In this document: in pieces, positions 18,787 through 27,910 of the stretch | Layout: the number at the start of each line of letters is the position of its first letter | Position numbering within the stretch: position 1 is the stretch's first letter | Notes under the pieces: generated by a model | What the model saw: only the letters and a program-made list of their open reading frames with translations | Database searches by the model: none | What the model was told of the DNA's origin: nothing | Origin: JBEGHD01 sp049334165 | GTDB taxonomy: Bacteria; Bacteroidota; Bacteroidia; Flavobacteriales_D; Sanyastnellaceae | Assembly (NCBI GenBank): GCA_049334165.1 | Contig: JBEGHD010000014.1 | Reading direction: 5' to 3' (one strand) | DNA: 64,000 nt | Program-made: the position numbers and the translations under genes

Positions 18787-19392
18787 ATGTCTATAGCAAA
18801 TAAAATTCGATGGGTTGCCAGTATCTTATTGATCTTACTGATTGTTCTACTCACTAATCTGATCGATCAGGACAATTTCAGCAAGCTGAGGAATTCGGTG
18901 ACCACGATTTACGAAGATCGAATTGTTGCCAATGATCTAATTTTTGAGATGTCAACGGCAGTTCAAAAGAAGGAAATTGCCGTGGCTACCAAAGACTCCG
19001 CTTTCTTTTCCACGCAAAATGGAGTGGTCAATCGACAAATTGAAAATCACATAGAACGATACGAGCAAACCAAGCTGACAGAGGAAGAACGTGAAACATT
19101 CAATGATCTTAAAGAAGAACTCCAAAACCTCAAAAAGTTAGAAGAACAGTTCACGGCTTCTGAAGCTTTCGAAGCAGAGAAAATGAGAAGGAGCATTGAT
19201 GAGATCACCAGTCATCTCAGTGATTTGTCAAAAATTCAACTCCACGAAGGCAGAAAACAGATGGCGATTAGCAACAAGGCCATGAATACTATCGATCTGT
19301 TCACTCAGGGCGAGATTATTTTTCTGATCATTGTTGCCATTTTAGTTCAAATCATCATTTTGTACAAGCCGAGAAAAACGCAAGAAAGCTGA
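18787..19392 (+). CDS. membrane sensory protein with four-helix-bundle MCP-like domain
   Basis: The protein is 201 residues from the ATG at 18787, which is preceded by a purine-rich AAAGGGGG. Two membrane helices (about 7-28 and 178-195) enclose a roughly 150-residue helical extracytoplasmic domain of the 4HB_MCP type. No HAMP, kinase or methyl-accepting domain follows, so it is a sensor without an output domain. Such stand-alone proteins are common in Bacteroidota. A TTG at 18745 would extend it by 14 residues but overlaps a promoter-like TATCTTGTTTG. Confidence 0.7.
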   Translation: MSIANKIRWVASILLILLIVLLTNLIDQDNFSKLRNSVTTIYEDRIVANDLIFEMSTAVQKKEIAVATKDSAFFSTQNGVVNRQIENHIERYEQTKLTEEERETFNDLKEELQNLKKLEEQFTASEAFEAEKMRRSIDEITSHLSDLSKIQLHEGRKQMAISNKAMNTIDLFTQGEIIFLIIVAILVQIIILYKPRKTQES

Positions 19393-19708
19393 GCTAAACT
19401 GTCTCAAAATTGCTTTTTCCATCTCTTACACCCTAAGTGGAGATTAGGTAACTGCTGAAGTAGAATCTCCACAGTCTTCTCAGCGATAGTCAAAATTCAC
19501 ACCCCTGGTGCTCAAACCATTATGCCAATTTGATATATTTGGACGGTGTGAAGCATTTGTTGCTTTTTTACTGGATGCTCCTGTAAAGCCAGGGCCAAAA
19601 AAGATCGCTGGCTTCTTACTTTTTTAGCGACTATAATCCTTAACCAAAAATACATGCTCAGGTTCTGCAATTCGTTTGCAGATTCCTCGCAGCTCCAATC
19701 TTTAACCA
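19393..19708. other. 316-base intergenic region with two inverted repeats
   Basis: GTGGAGATT (19437-19445) is matched by AATCTCCAC (19464-19472), a perfect 9-base stem with an 18-base loop. AAGCCAG (19586-19592) is matched by CTGGCTT (19608-19614) and followed by a T-rich run, which could be a weak terminator. No gene is seen. Confidence 0.4.
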
Positions 19709-20905
19709 ATGAAAGCATATCTATCTCTGGCAGTTTTATTCCTGGCTTTAGTCAGTTGTTCCAGTCCTGAAAAGTACGAACTGGTGATCAAAAACGTGAG
19801 ACTTTTTGATGGTCATGAAGATCGAGGTGTCGTTAACATTGCCATCAATGCCGACACTATTGCGGCAATTTCAACAGAAGAATTGGTTGGAGACTCCGCC
19901 ATTGACGGCACCGGAAAATTCATCGTTCCCGGATTGGTAAACGCCCACGTTCATGCATCCAAAGTTGAGCAGCTTCAGGAAGGCTTTCAATATGGCATCC
20001 TAACACTTTTGAATATGCACACCGGCCTGGAGGCTCGTGAGCAGGAATGGAAAAAGTTGACTGCGGACTCTGCTGGCTTCTCCAAAATTTATGGATCTGG
20101 TCATGCCGCCACAGTTCCTGGAGGTCATCCCACGCAGTTCAGCCCAGGAATGGAAACCATCACCGATTCACTTTCAATAGAAGACTGGGTGGATCATCGA
20201 ATCGCTCAGAATGTCGACTACATCAAAATTATCCATACTACTCGCGGTTGGATGGACGAGCCGTCACAACCGACCTTGAGCTACGAACAAGTTGGTGAAA
20301 TCATCGACTACTCTCATAGTAAAGGGTACAAGGTTTTGGTGCACGCAACGACTATCGAAGAAATGGTTGAAATCGCAAAATATAAACCAGATGGATTTGC
20401 TCATATGCTTGATTTTAAAAGCGACTACCCTGTGCCTGAGAGCTATTACCAGACACTTCAGGAAAGTGGAGCATTCATTGTCACAACTGGTGGCATCTCC
20501 CTCAAGCCAATGGAAGGCTTCCCTCCTTTCGTGGTAAACTGGGTTTCAGAAAATATACTTGATGCAGAAGAAAGAGCCGAAATCATAAATCAGTACCACG
20601 AGCACGGAATTCTACTTGTTGCAGGTACAGACTCTCAGGAAGGACAAATGAATTTTGGAGAGGATTACTTTTTGGAGCTCGATTTATATAAGATGTCCGG
20701 CATGTCGAACGAAGAAATTCTTCGAGCTGCCACAGGCAATGCAGCGAAGGCTTTCGACCTGCCAATCGGTGAAGTAAAACCCGGCAGCCCCGCCAGTTTT
20801 CTAGTGCTCCTTGCAAATCCTCTAGAGAACATCTCCAACCTCAGGAAGATTGATGTCATTTGGAAAGATGGTCAGAACAACACCGTTGCTGCGATTGAAG
20901 ATTAA
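19709..20905 (+). CDS. amidohydrolase-family lipoprotein
   Basis: A 398-residue metal-dependent hydrolase of the imidazolonepropionase-like/prolidase-like branch. The lipobox LVSC has Cys17. Metal ligands visible are His80 and His82 in VNAHVHAS, a further His in KVLVHATT, His in GFAHMLD and the Asp in AGTDS. The C-terminal strand GEVKPGSPASFLVLLANPLE closes the small composite domain. It should hydrolyse a cyclic amide or peptide-like substrate in the periplasm; the exact one is unknown. The next gene starts 12 bases later. Confidence 0.87.
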   Translation: MKAYLSLAVLFLALVSCSSPEKYELVIKNVRLFDGHEDRGVVNIAINADTIAAISTEELVGDSAIDGTGKFIVPGLVNAHVHASKVEQLQEGFQYGILTLLNMHTGLEAREQEWKKLTADSAGFSKIYGSGHAATVPGGHPTQFSPGMETITDSLSIEDWVDHRIAQNVDYIKIIHTTRGWMDEPSQPTLSYEQVGEIIDYSHSKGYKVLVHATTIEEMVEIAKYKPDGFAHMLDFKSDYPVPESYYQTLQESGAFIVTTGGISLKPMEGFPPFVVNWVSENILDAEERAEIINQYHEHGILLVAGTDSQEGQMNFGEDYFLELDLYKMSGMSNEEILRAATGNAAKAFDLPIGEVKPGSPASFLVLLANPLENISNLRKIDVIWKDGQNNTVAAIED

Positions 20906-20917
20906 AGACATTAATCC

Positions 20918-21499
20918 TTGAAAGAAGATTATATTTTCACCTCCTCACGCCTGGGGTTTCGTAGCTGGTCGAGACAGGACCTAGAGGAATTTGCCGCTCT
21001 CAATGCGGACCCTGAGGTAATGGAGCATTTTCCCAGACCGCTCGAGAAAAGTGAAACAGCCGATTTCATCAAAAGACTTCAGGACCACTATAAGAATTAT
21101 GGACACTGCTATTTCGCCACTGAGATTTTAGATACTGGTGAGTTTATAGGCTTCATCGGCCTTGCATTTCAGCAATACGAATCGCCCTTTACCCCATCCG
21201 TAGACATCGGCTGGCGATTGAAAAAATCCGCCTGGGGAAAGGGTTATGCCACCGAAGGCGCCTTGCGATGTCTCGAATACGGCTTCACCCAACTCAACCT
21301 CAATGAAGTCATTTCAACCTGTCCAAAAGAGAATCTAAGGTCGGAAAGAGTGATGCAAAAAATTGGAATGTCTAAAATCGGTGAATTCAACCATCCCAAT
21401 TTGGATGATTCCCCGCATCTTCAGAATTGTGTCTGCTACAGAGTTCAAAAGCAAGAATGGCTGGCAAGCAAAGGTCCAGTGGAGCCATCAGAAAAATGA
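20918..21499 (+). CDS. GNAT family N-acetyltransferase (RimJ/RimL-like)
   Basis: This 193-residue protein is of Acetyltransf_3 type: RLGFRSWSRQDLEEFAALNADPEVMEHFPRP at the N-terminus, the acetyl-CoA loop KSAWGKGYATEGA and the NLRSERVMQKIGM motif. It starts with TTG at 20918, chosen because the conserved first strand begins about seven residues later. Likely co-transcribed with the amidohydrolase. Confidence 0.85.
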   Translation: MKEDYIFTSSRLGFRSWSRQDLEEFAALNADPEVMEHFPRPLEKSETADFIKRLQDHYKNYGHCYFATEILDTGEFIGFIGLAFQQYESPFTPSVDIGWRLKKSAWGKGYATEGALRCLEYGFTQLNLNEVISTCPKENLRSERVMQKIGMSKIGEFNHPNLDDSPHLQNCVCYRVQKQEWLASKGPVEPSEK

Positions 21500-21547
21500 T
21501 TCCACAAAAAAAATGCTTTTGGAAAAAGTAAAAATCTTTACACTGTT

Positions 21548-21580
21548 TGGTCTTTCTTTTTAGATGAATGGTAAAGACCA
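21548..21580. terminator. hairpin, possible terminator
   Basis: TGGTCTTT (21548-21555) pairs with AAAGACCA (21573-21580) around a 17-base T-rich loop. It lies downstream of the GNAT gene, but there is no T-run after the stem, so a terminator role is uncertain. Confidence 0.3.
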
Positions 21581-21672
21581 GATAATTGGATTTGCTCAAT
21601 GCTCGATGGAATTTCTAATTTTATAGAATTTGAATTTTAGACCAATCAGAAAGTCTCGAAGCGTTAATCTAA

Positions 21673-23244
21673 ATGCAACTCCTCCATTTCACAAGCCAGC
21701 AATCTCTACTGTTGATTATTGGAGGTGCATTGCTCATTTTCTCAACAGGCGTCTTCAGGAATAAAACGAAGCTCGGCCTTGCTCTCCTCTTCTTGGGCTC
21801 ATTGACACTGGGCTTATTCATGGCGAGCCTCGATCCTTTTCTAAATATTTGGGATGAGCAGTACCACGCTCTGGTGGCAAAGAATCTATCCAACAACCTT
21901 CTAAAACCCACACTTTACTCGGACCCCGTCCTGAACTACGATTACCGCAACTGGACCGAAAATGCTGTTTGGCTGCACAAGCAACCGCTGTTTCTCTGGC
22001 AAATGGCCGCGAGCATCAAGATTTTTGGAGCAAATGAAATTGCAATAAGATTACCTAGTGCGATCATGCACGCAATCATCCCACTGTTCATTAATCGCAT
22101 TGGTAAAATTGCCGTAAATCGCGAAACAGGATTTTATGGGGCGCTTTTCTTTGCAGTGGCTTACTTCCCGTTGGAGTTGATAGCTGGAACCTACCCCACG
22201 GATCACAACGATGTGGCATTTCTCTTTTATATCACAGCCTCCTTTTGGGCCTGGTTTGAGTACAGTCAATCGAAGAAAAAATACTGGCTCTTGCTCATCG
22301 GCTTGTTTGGCGGCTGTGCTGTTTTAGTGAAATGGTTGATGGGATTATTAGTCTTTGTGATTTGGACGCTCGTGATTGCTTTTTCGAAAGAAACTGTAAA
22401 GCAAAAGCTGCGATCTTTCTTGCCCGCTTTGACTTCCGGGGCGATCAGTCTGATAGTGTTTTTACCATGGCAACTTTATACTCACCTCGTCTTTCCAAAA
22501 GTGGCTGCATACGAGTTGAAGCTAAACTCAAGGCACTTTTTCGAAGCGATTGAAAAACACACAGAGTCTACCTGGTTCTATTTCACCGATGGCTTCCAGA
22601 TGGTTTATGGATCGGCTGCGCTTTTGCCGTTCATTTTTTTAATTGGGCTTACTGTGATGATTTTGAAAATACACGACAGAAGTCATCGTTTTTTCATTTC
22701 TACAGCAGTCATTTTTGTTTATGCATTCTACACGGTGGCGGCAACCAAAATGGTTTCTTTCCCCATAATTGTCGCTCCTTTCCTTTTTCTCGGTCTGGGT
22801 TTTCTTATTGATTTTTCTTTCTCTATTCTGGAGAGTAGATTAAAATGGACTTGGCAAATAACTCTCTCAGCTTTGCGCGTAGTTGTTGTTTTAGTGGTTG
22901 GTTATTCACTGCTGAACTTATCAAAAATTGAAATGGCTCATACTTCCAAAGAACCAGATAACAACCGAAATCGCAGTCAGGAACTTCGAGAAATGGAGTT
23001 TATCGAATCACTGGACAAAAAGCTCGGGGAAGAGAAGTACGTTATCTTCAATTCGTCAATTACCATAAATGGCCACATACCGGTGATGTTCTATACTGAC
23101 CACGTGGCTTACGATTTTGTTCCATCTAAAGCTCAGATCGAAAAGCTTAAAAAACAAGATCGAAGAATTGCCATTGTGGACTTAGGAAATTTACCCACCT
23201 ACATCCTGGAGGATGAAGCCATTCGGATCTTAACTCTAAAGTGA
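21673..23244 (+). CDS. glycosyltransferase family 39-like membrane protein
   Basis: At 523 residues it has about 11-12 membrane helices. The N-terminal loop after helix 2 carries the catalytic acidic pair of GT-C enzymes in PFLNIWDEQYHALVAKNL (Asp-Glu), followed by NWTENAVWLHKQPLFLWQMA, a close match to the ArnT/PMT (PMT_2, GT39) family. Such enzymes move a sugar from a lipid-phosphate donor onto lipid or protein in the periplasm. A roughly 90-residue periplasmic domain forms the C-terminus. Single gene. Confidence 0.87.
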   Translation: MQLLHFTSQQSLLLIIGGALLIFSTGVFRNKTKLGLALLFLGSLTLGLFMASLDPFLNIWDEQYHALVAKNLSNNLLKPTLYSDPVLNYDYRNWTENAVWLHKQPLFLWQMAASIKIFGANEIAIRLPSAIMHAIIPLFINRIGKIAVNRETGFYGALFFAVAYFPLELIAGTYPTDHNDVAFLFYITASFWAWFEYSQSKKKYWLLLIGLFGGCAVLVKWLMGLLVFVIWTLVIAFSKETVKQKLRSFLPALTSGAISLIVFLPWQLYTHLVFPKVAAYELKLNSRHFFEAIEKHTESTWFYFTDGFQMVYGSAALLPFIFLIGLTVMILKIHDRSHRFFISTAVIFVYAFYTVAATKMVSFPIIVAPFLFLGLGFLIDFSFSILESRLKWTWQITLSALRVVVVLVVGYSLLNLSKIEMAHTSKEPDNNRNRSQELREMEFIESLDKKLGEEKYVIFNSSITINGHIPVMFYTDHVAYDFVPSKAQIEKLKKQDRRIAIVDLGNLPTYILEDEAIRILTLK

Positions 23245-23574
23245 ACTGGTAAATGAGTCAACTGAAGTAATTCAGGGAAATAATTCTCAACGAGAAGCTT
23301 TCTCAAAATGAACCCGACATCTCGCAAAGCAGCATGGTGCGCGAAGGTTTAACGAGGAACTTACTCTGGTTGAAAGCTTTTCCACTCAAAGCGGAACGGA
23401 AACCACAGTAGTCACATAGCCAGTCGAGCGATGGCCATTAAGCCTATGTGCCTTTACTAATTTTCAATTACGTCTGTAAGGCAATCAACTTTACAGTAGA
23501 AACATAGAAATGAAACCTGAGCTTTCTACTGTGCCTATGTGGTTAAATCTCATAGCTGCAAGTATCAAACTATC
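23245..23574. other. 330-base intergenic region between convergent genes, with an inverted repeat
   Basis: The only structure I see is ACAGTAGAAA (23493-23502) matched by TTTCTACTGT (23523-23532), with CATAG and CTATG sequences in and after the loop. Being between convergent genes it may act as a bidirectional terminator. No coding signal is seen. Confidence 0.35.
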
Positions 23575-26500
23575 CTACGTCTTCGACATCAACTTCTCCT
23601 TCTGTCTTTCAATTGCCTTTACGACATCTTCCAGTATCAGATAAGTACAGGGAACGATCAACAGGATAATGGATGTGGCAAACACGATTCCGAAGCCGAG
23701 AGAGATCGCCATCGGAATAAGGTTGTTCGCCTGATTGGAAGTCTCTAAAATTATGGGCGCCAAACCACCGAAGGTCGTTAGTGTTGTGATGATAATTGGT
23801 CTGAACCTTCTTACTCCAGCTTCGTGGATAGCTTCAAAAACAGATTGATCTTTTCGCTTTTTGTTCGCAAAGTCGATCATGATCAGCGAGTCGTTCACCA
23901 CTACTCCCGACAGGGCGATCACTCCCATCAAACTCACCAGCGACAAGTCATAGCCTAGCAAAATATGACCGATCACAGCACCGACAATACCAAAAGGAAT
24001 GGCCGACATCACAATCAGTGGCTGAGTGTAATTTCCAAAGGCAATGGCCAGCAAAGCGTAAATCACCATCATCGCCAGGATGAATCCTCCGTAAAGCGAT
24101 TCGGTACTTTCTCGCATGTCCGACTGTGCCCCTTCAAAACTCCAACTCAGTCCTGGGTAATCGGCTCTCAACTTTGGCAACTCTTCCTGATCGAGCGATT
24201 CGATGATCTGAGTTACAGCGCTGGCCGGTTCGGCATCCATACCGACAGTTACCACTCGCCTTCCATTTCTGCGATTGATCGAAGTGAAAGCCTCGCGCTG
24301 TGTCACTTCAACAACATCCAATAGCGGAACCATTGTGCTGTCGGGAGCTCGAATTACCAGATCCTCCAAATTATTCATGTCCCTCCTCTCCGAAAGCGGA
24401 AGCTTCACACGAACTTCCACCTCGTTGTTTCCTCTCAATTGACGCATGGCGAGGGCACCAAAAAATGCATTTCTCACCTGATTCCCTACTTCAGTTGGCG
24501 TGAATCCGAGCAGTCGGCCCTCGGGCAAAAGTTTAAAGTCGTACTGCGTTTTTCCCTTGTTGTAGTTGTCATTGACATCCCGCGTATTGTCGTATTGTTT
24601 TACTCGTTCCAGAAAAACGCTGCTCACTTCCTCAAGCACATCGATGTCAGAGTGAGCCAGGTCAACGCTGATATCTTGCTGATAGCCGCCAGGTCCTCGC
24701 TCAGCCTCAAAGGTGATTTGATCCACACCTTCGATGTCCCCGATGTTATCGCGCCAGAGTTCGATCACTTCCTGAGCCGACATGTCACGCTCATCAGGGG
24801 CTTTCATCACGATTTCTACATCGATAAAGTTCTGATTTCTCACATTGGTTTTTACACCATCGGCCACCTCGTACAAATTGTGTTCATCGAACATGGCTTG
24901 TGTAGATGCTGTGATTTGATTGGCAACTTTTGCCGCCTGCTGAGAAGTAGTGCTTTCGGGTAGCCTCACTCCTGCCTCAATTTCATCAGCGGCAACTTCG
25001 GGCATCAGGATGATTCCCATGTGGTCGCTGTAGCCGTATCCTCCAACCACCACGAGCAACACAATTGCAATGCTCAAAACGATGTAGCGAAACCTTAAAC
25101 AGTAGTCGAGAAAAGGCGTGTAATACTTTTCTACAAATTGTTCAAACTTTTTGGCAAATGCCTTCTGCCATTTTTCCCAAAGTCGCTCCTTCTTTTCCTT
25201 TTTGCGCTTTTTACTGTGGCCGAGGTGGGCGGGTAAAATGTAGAGTGCTTCGAAAAGAGAAACGGCTAACACAATGATTACAACAGCCGGCAACGGCCAC
25301 CAGAACTTACCAGTTGTACCGGGAATAAAGAGCAGCGGCACAAAGGCAATGATGTTGGTCAGAATACTGAACACAACTGGAGTAGAAATGTCTTTGGTTC
25401 CTTTGATAGCTGCTTCTAAAGCGCCCATTCCCTGTTGCCGGTATTCGTAAATATTTTCACCTACAACCACCGCATCATCGACTACAATCCCAAGGACGAC
25501 CAGAAATCCGAACATCGAAATCATATTGATGCTGATGTCAGCTAAAGGCAAAAAGAGAATTCCTCCGATGAATGAAATCGCCATTCCGAGCATGACCCAA
25601 AATGCCAGCCGGGCTTCCAGGAAAAGAGTGAGAATCAGCAAGACTATAATCACAGCCAAAATTCCATTTTCTGAAAGCAAGGCGAGTCGTTCTTCGTAGT
25701 CTTCGGCAGTGTTGCTGTCAATTCGCCACTTCACTCCTGGTGGAAACGAAGCTTCCTGTGTGTTCATGGTTTCGCGCACCACTTCGGCAATTTCAAGTGG
25801 CGACTGATCGCCAATCCTGTAGATGGTGAGCTCGACAGAAGACTGTTGGTTGAATTGACCGTGAAAACCGGTTTCTTCGAATCCGTCTGTAATTTCCGCA
25901 AGGTCGCCAAGTGTAACAACAGCTCCTGTCGGTGCAGTGAGCACTCGAATTTGACTATACTCATCAGCCCATTGTTTGCGCTCCTTCATGCGAAGCAAAA
26001 TCTCACCGGCATTGGTTTCCACTGCTCCTGCCGGAACATCTTCGCTGGAGTTTCTGATGATGTTGGAAATGTCGGCCAGGGTTAAACCGTACTCGCGAAG
26101 CTTGTAGCGCGGAATTTCTACGTGAGTCACGAATTCCGGAACATTGCCAATTTCAACCTGGGTAATCGCTTCATTATTGAGCAGGTCATCTCTCAATCGT
26201 TCTGCAATGGATCTCAGGGTCCAGATGTCTTCATTGCCGTAGAGTCCAACTTCCATGACTGATCGTTGCCTGGATTGTAGTCGAACTTCCGGCTGCTCAA
26301 TTTCATCGGGGAAAGTGCGAATTCTGGCAACGGCCTGATCAATTTCCTGGTAGGCGTTTATCCGATCGGTTCCTGCAACGAGCTCAATGCTCACCTGCCC
26401 AGAACCTTCTTCTGCCGTGGAGACAACTTCTTTAATTCCCTGAATGCCTCGAACGGCTTCTTCAACAGGTAGTAAAATTCCCTGCTCGACCTCTGCTGGT

Positions 26501-26700
26501 GCCGCTCCGGGATAAACTACAGCCACCTCTACAATGTCGAGTTGAAACTGAGGATAGACTTCTTTCTGCACGCTGTACATCGTCCAGATTCCGCCACCGA
26601 TGAGTAGAATCATCAGCAGGTTGGCAATGATTGGGTTCTTCGCCATGTAGGCGATCCAGCCCTTGCTTTGCTCTATTTCTTTGTTTTCTTCCTCGCTCAT
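23575..26700 (-). CDS. RND efflux transporter permease (AcrB-like, HAE family)
   Basis: A 1041-residue inner-membrane pump, normal length for the family, with 12 membrane helices and two large periplasmic loops. Helix 4 has the proton-relay acidic pair in GIVVDDAVVVGENI. At the helix-10 position where AcrB has Lys940, this protein has Asn in GVVVNDSLIMIDF, as in a recognised subset of Bacteroidota and HAE pumps. It is the last gene of a three-gene operon (TolC-like, adaptor, permease) and its start overlaps the adaptor stop by four bases. Likely exports lipophilic or antimicrobial compounds; substrate unknown. Confidence 0.94.
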   Translation of the reverse strand: MSEEENKEIEQSKGWIAYMAKNPIIANLLMILLIGGGIWTMYSVQKEVYPQFQLDIVEVAVVYPGAAPAEVEQGILLPVEEAVRGIQGIKEVVSTAEEGSGQVSIELVAGTDRINAYQEIDQAVARIRTFPDEIEQPEVRLQSRQRSVMEVGLYGNEDIWTLRSIAERLRDDLLNNEAITQVEIGNVPEFVTHVEIPRYKLREYGLTLADISNIIRNSSEDVPAGAVETNAGEILLRMKERKQWADEYSQIRVLTAPTGAVVTLGDLAEITDGFEETGFHGQFNQQSSVELTIYRIGDQSPLEIAEVVRETMNTQEASFPPGVKWRIDSNTAEDYEERLALLSENGILAVIIVLLILTLFLEARLAFWVMLGMAISFIGGILFLPLADISINMISMFGFLVVLGIVVDDAVVVGENIYEYRQQGMGALEAAIKGTKDISTPVVFSILTNIIAFVPLLFIPGTTGKFWWPLPAVVIIVLAVSLFEALYILPAHLGHSKKRKKEKKERLWEKWQKAFAKKFEQFVEKYYTPFLDYCLRFRYIVLSIAIVLLVVVGGYGYSDHMGIILMPEVAADEIEAGVRLPESTTSQQAAKVANQITASTQAMFDEHNLYEVADGVKTNVRNQNFIDVEIVMKAPDERDMSAQEVIELWRDNIGDIEGVDQITFEAERGPGGYQQDISVDLAHSDIDVLEEVSSVFLERVKQYDNTRDVNDNYNKGKTQYDFKLLPEGRLLGFTPTEVGNQVRNAFFGALAMRQLRGNNEVEVRVKLPLSERRDMNNLEDLVIRAPDSTMVPLLDVVEVTQREAFTSINRRNGRRVVTVGMDAEPASAVTQIIESLDQEELPKLRADYPGLSWSFEGAQSDMRESTESLYGGFILAMMVIYALLAIAFGNYTQPLIVMSAIPFGIVGAVIGHILLGYDLSLVSLMGVIALSGVVVNDSLIMIDFANKKRKDQSVFEAIHEAGVRRFRPIIITTLTTFGGLAPIILETSNQANNLIPMAISLGFGIVFATSIILLIVPCTYLILEDVVKAIERQKEKLMSKT

Positions 26701-27896
26701 CTGCCGTGGCCGTTTGTCGATTCAGTAGTTGTGGTGGAGTCCGTTTCAACGCGCAGTTTTGCTCCTTCGGCAACTGTCGCCAGACTTGATGTCACAACGC
26801 TGTCGCGGTTGTTGAGTCCTTCTGTGATGTAGACAAATTTGTCATCCTGAACTAAAATTTCCGGTTGACGGATACTCAACCTACCGTCTTCCATCACCCA
26901 AACGGTATTGTCTTTTCTGAGAAAGTCTCTATTGAGTTTGACCACGTCATTCAACTCTTCGGCTCGAATATCCACTTCCACAAAGGAGTTGATAATGAGT
27001 TGCGGTACTTCCCCACCTGTCGTGTCCACTCCCAGCGGGTCGGGAACAGAAACGATGAGTCGTGCCATGCGAGTTTGATCTTCCAGCGCACCAATAAATT
27101 TTTTCAGATGGCCCTTTCGACCTTCGCCTTCCATCCAGGACTTTCTGTCCCGTATCTGGACTTCGGAGCCTTCGTCCTCTTCTTCAGTAAAAGTGAGCCA
27201 TCGGACTTTCGAGACCGGCACGTTAACAATAATCCAGTACTCGTCAATGGCAACCAACCTTCCGATGTTGACACCTGGAGAAACCTGAGAACCGACATTT
27301 ACATTTCTACTCAAAACCTGTCCGTCAAAAGGTGCCTCGATGGAAGTTCGCTCCAGATTTAATTGCGCCTGTTTTACTGAGGCTTCGGCTGCCTTGTAGA
27401 TTGCTTCGGCAGAACTCAATTGCGGCTTACGAAGCACAAGTCCCTTATTCATTCCCGAAAGCGTGTCGCCAACCAGTTCATAATCCTGTCGGGCAATATC
27501 CTGTCTTCCTTTTTCGATATTGAGATCTGCTTCAGCCTGGAGCAATTCGCTTCTCCTGAGCTGCAGTTGGTTCTCGTAATCAGCCGGATCGATCTGCAAG
27601 ATCAACTCACCTTTACGAACCACTGATCCGGGAATAAAATTTTTCGACTGCCGGATAACCTGTCCACTCACCCGCGGACTGAGCATGATCGATTCCGAAG
27701 GCTGCACAACTCCGGTAGCCTTAAAAGTTGGCTGGAAATCTCCTTTGTTTACGATCTCAACCTCCACGAGCATGGCAGTTTCTTTGGTAGCACCACTTTT
27801 CGATGCAGTCGGCTCCGTCATAAAAATGAGCACTGTTACCGCAGCTCCTGCCAACAGAATAATGAGCGAAATGATGATTGTTTTTGATTTACTCAT
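26697..27896 (-). CDS. RND efflux periplasmic adaptor (membrane fusion protein)
   Basis: This 399-residue adaptor links the pump to the outer-membrane channel. An N-terminal membrane anchor (about 5-27) is followed by the lipoyl half-motif VVQPSESIMLSPRVSGQV, a coiled-coil hairpin (about 105-190), the second lipoyl half TSIEAPFDGQVLSRNVNVGS, and a beta-barrel and membrane-proximal domain. It lies between the channel and pump genes, 14 bases after the former. Confidence 0.93.
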   Translation of the reverse strand: MSKSKTIIISLIILLAGAAVTVLIFMTEPTASKSGATKETAMLVEVEIVNKGDFQPTFKATGVVQPSESIMLSPRVSGQVIRQSKNFIPGSVVRKGELILQIDPADYENQLQLRRSELLQAEADLNIEKGRQDIARQDYELVGDTLSGMNKGLVLRKPQLSSAEAIYKAAEASVKQAQLNLERTSIEAPFDGQVLSRNVNVGSQVSPGVNIGRLVAIDEYWIIVNVPVSKVRWLTFTEEEDEGSEVQIRDRKSWMEGEGRKGHLKKFIGALEDQTRMARLIVSVPDPLGVDTTGGEVPQLIINSFVEVDIRAEELNDVVKLNRDFLRKDNTVWVMEDGRLSIRQPEILVQDDKFVYITEGLNNRDSVVTSSLATVAEGAKLRVETDSTTTTESTNGHGR

Positions 27897-27910
27897 GGAT
27901 CGTGATTTTC

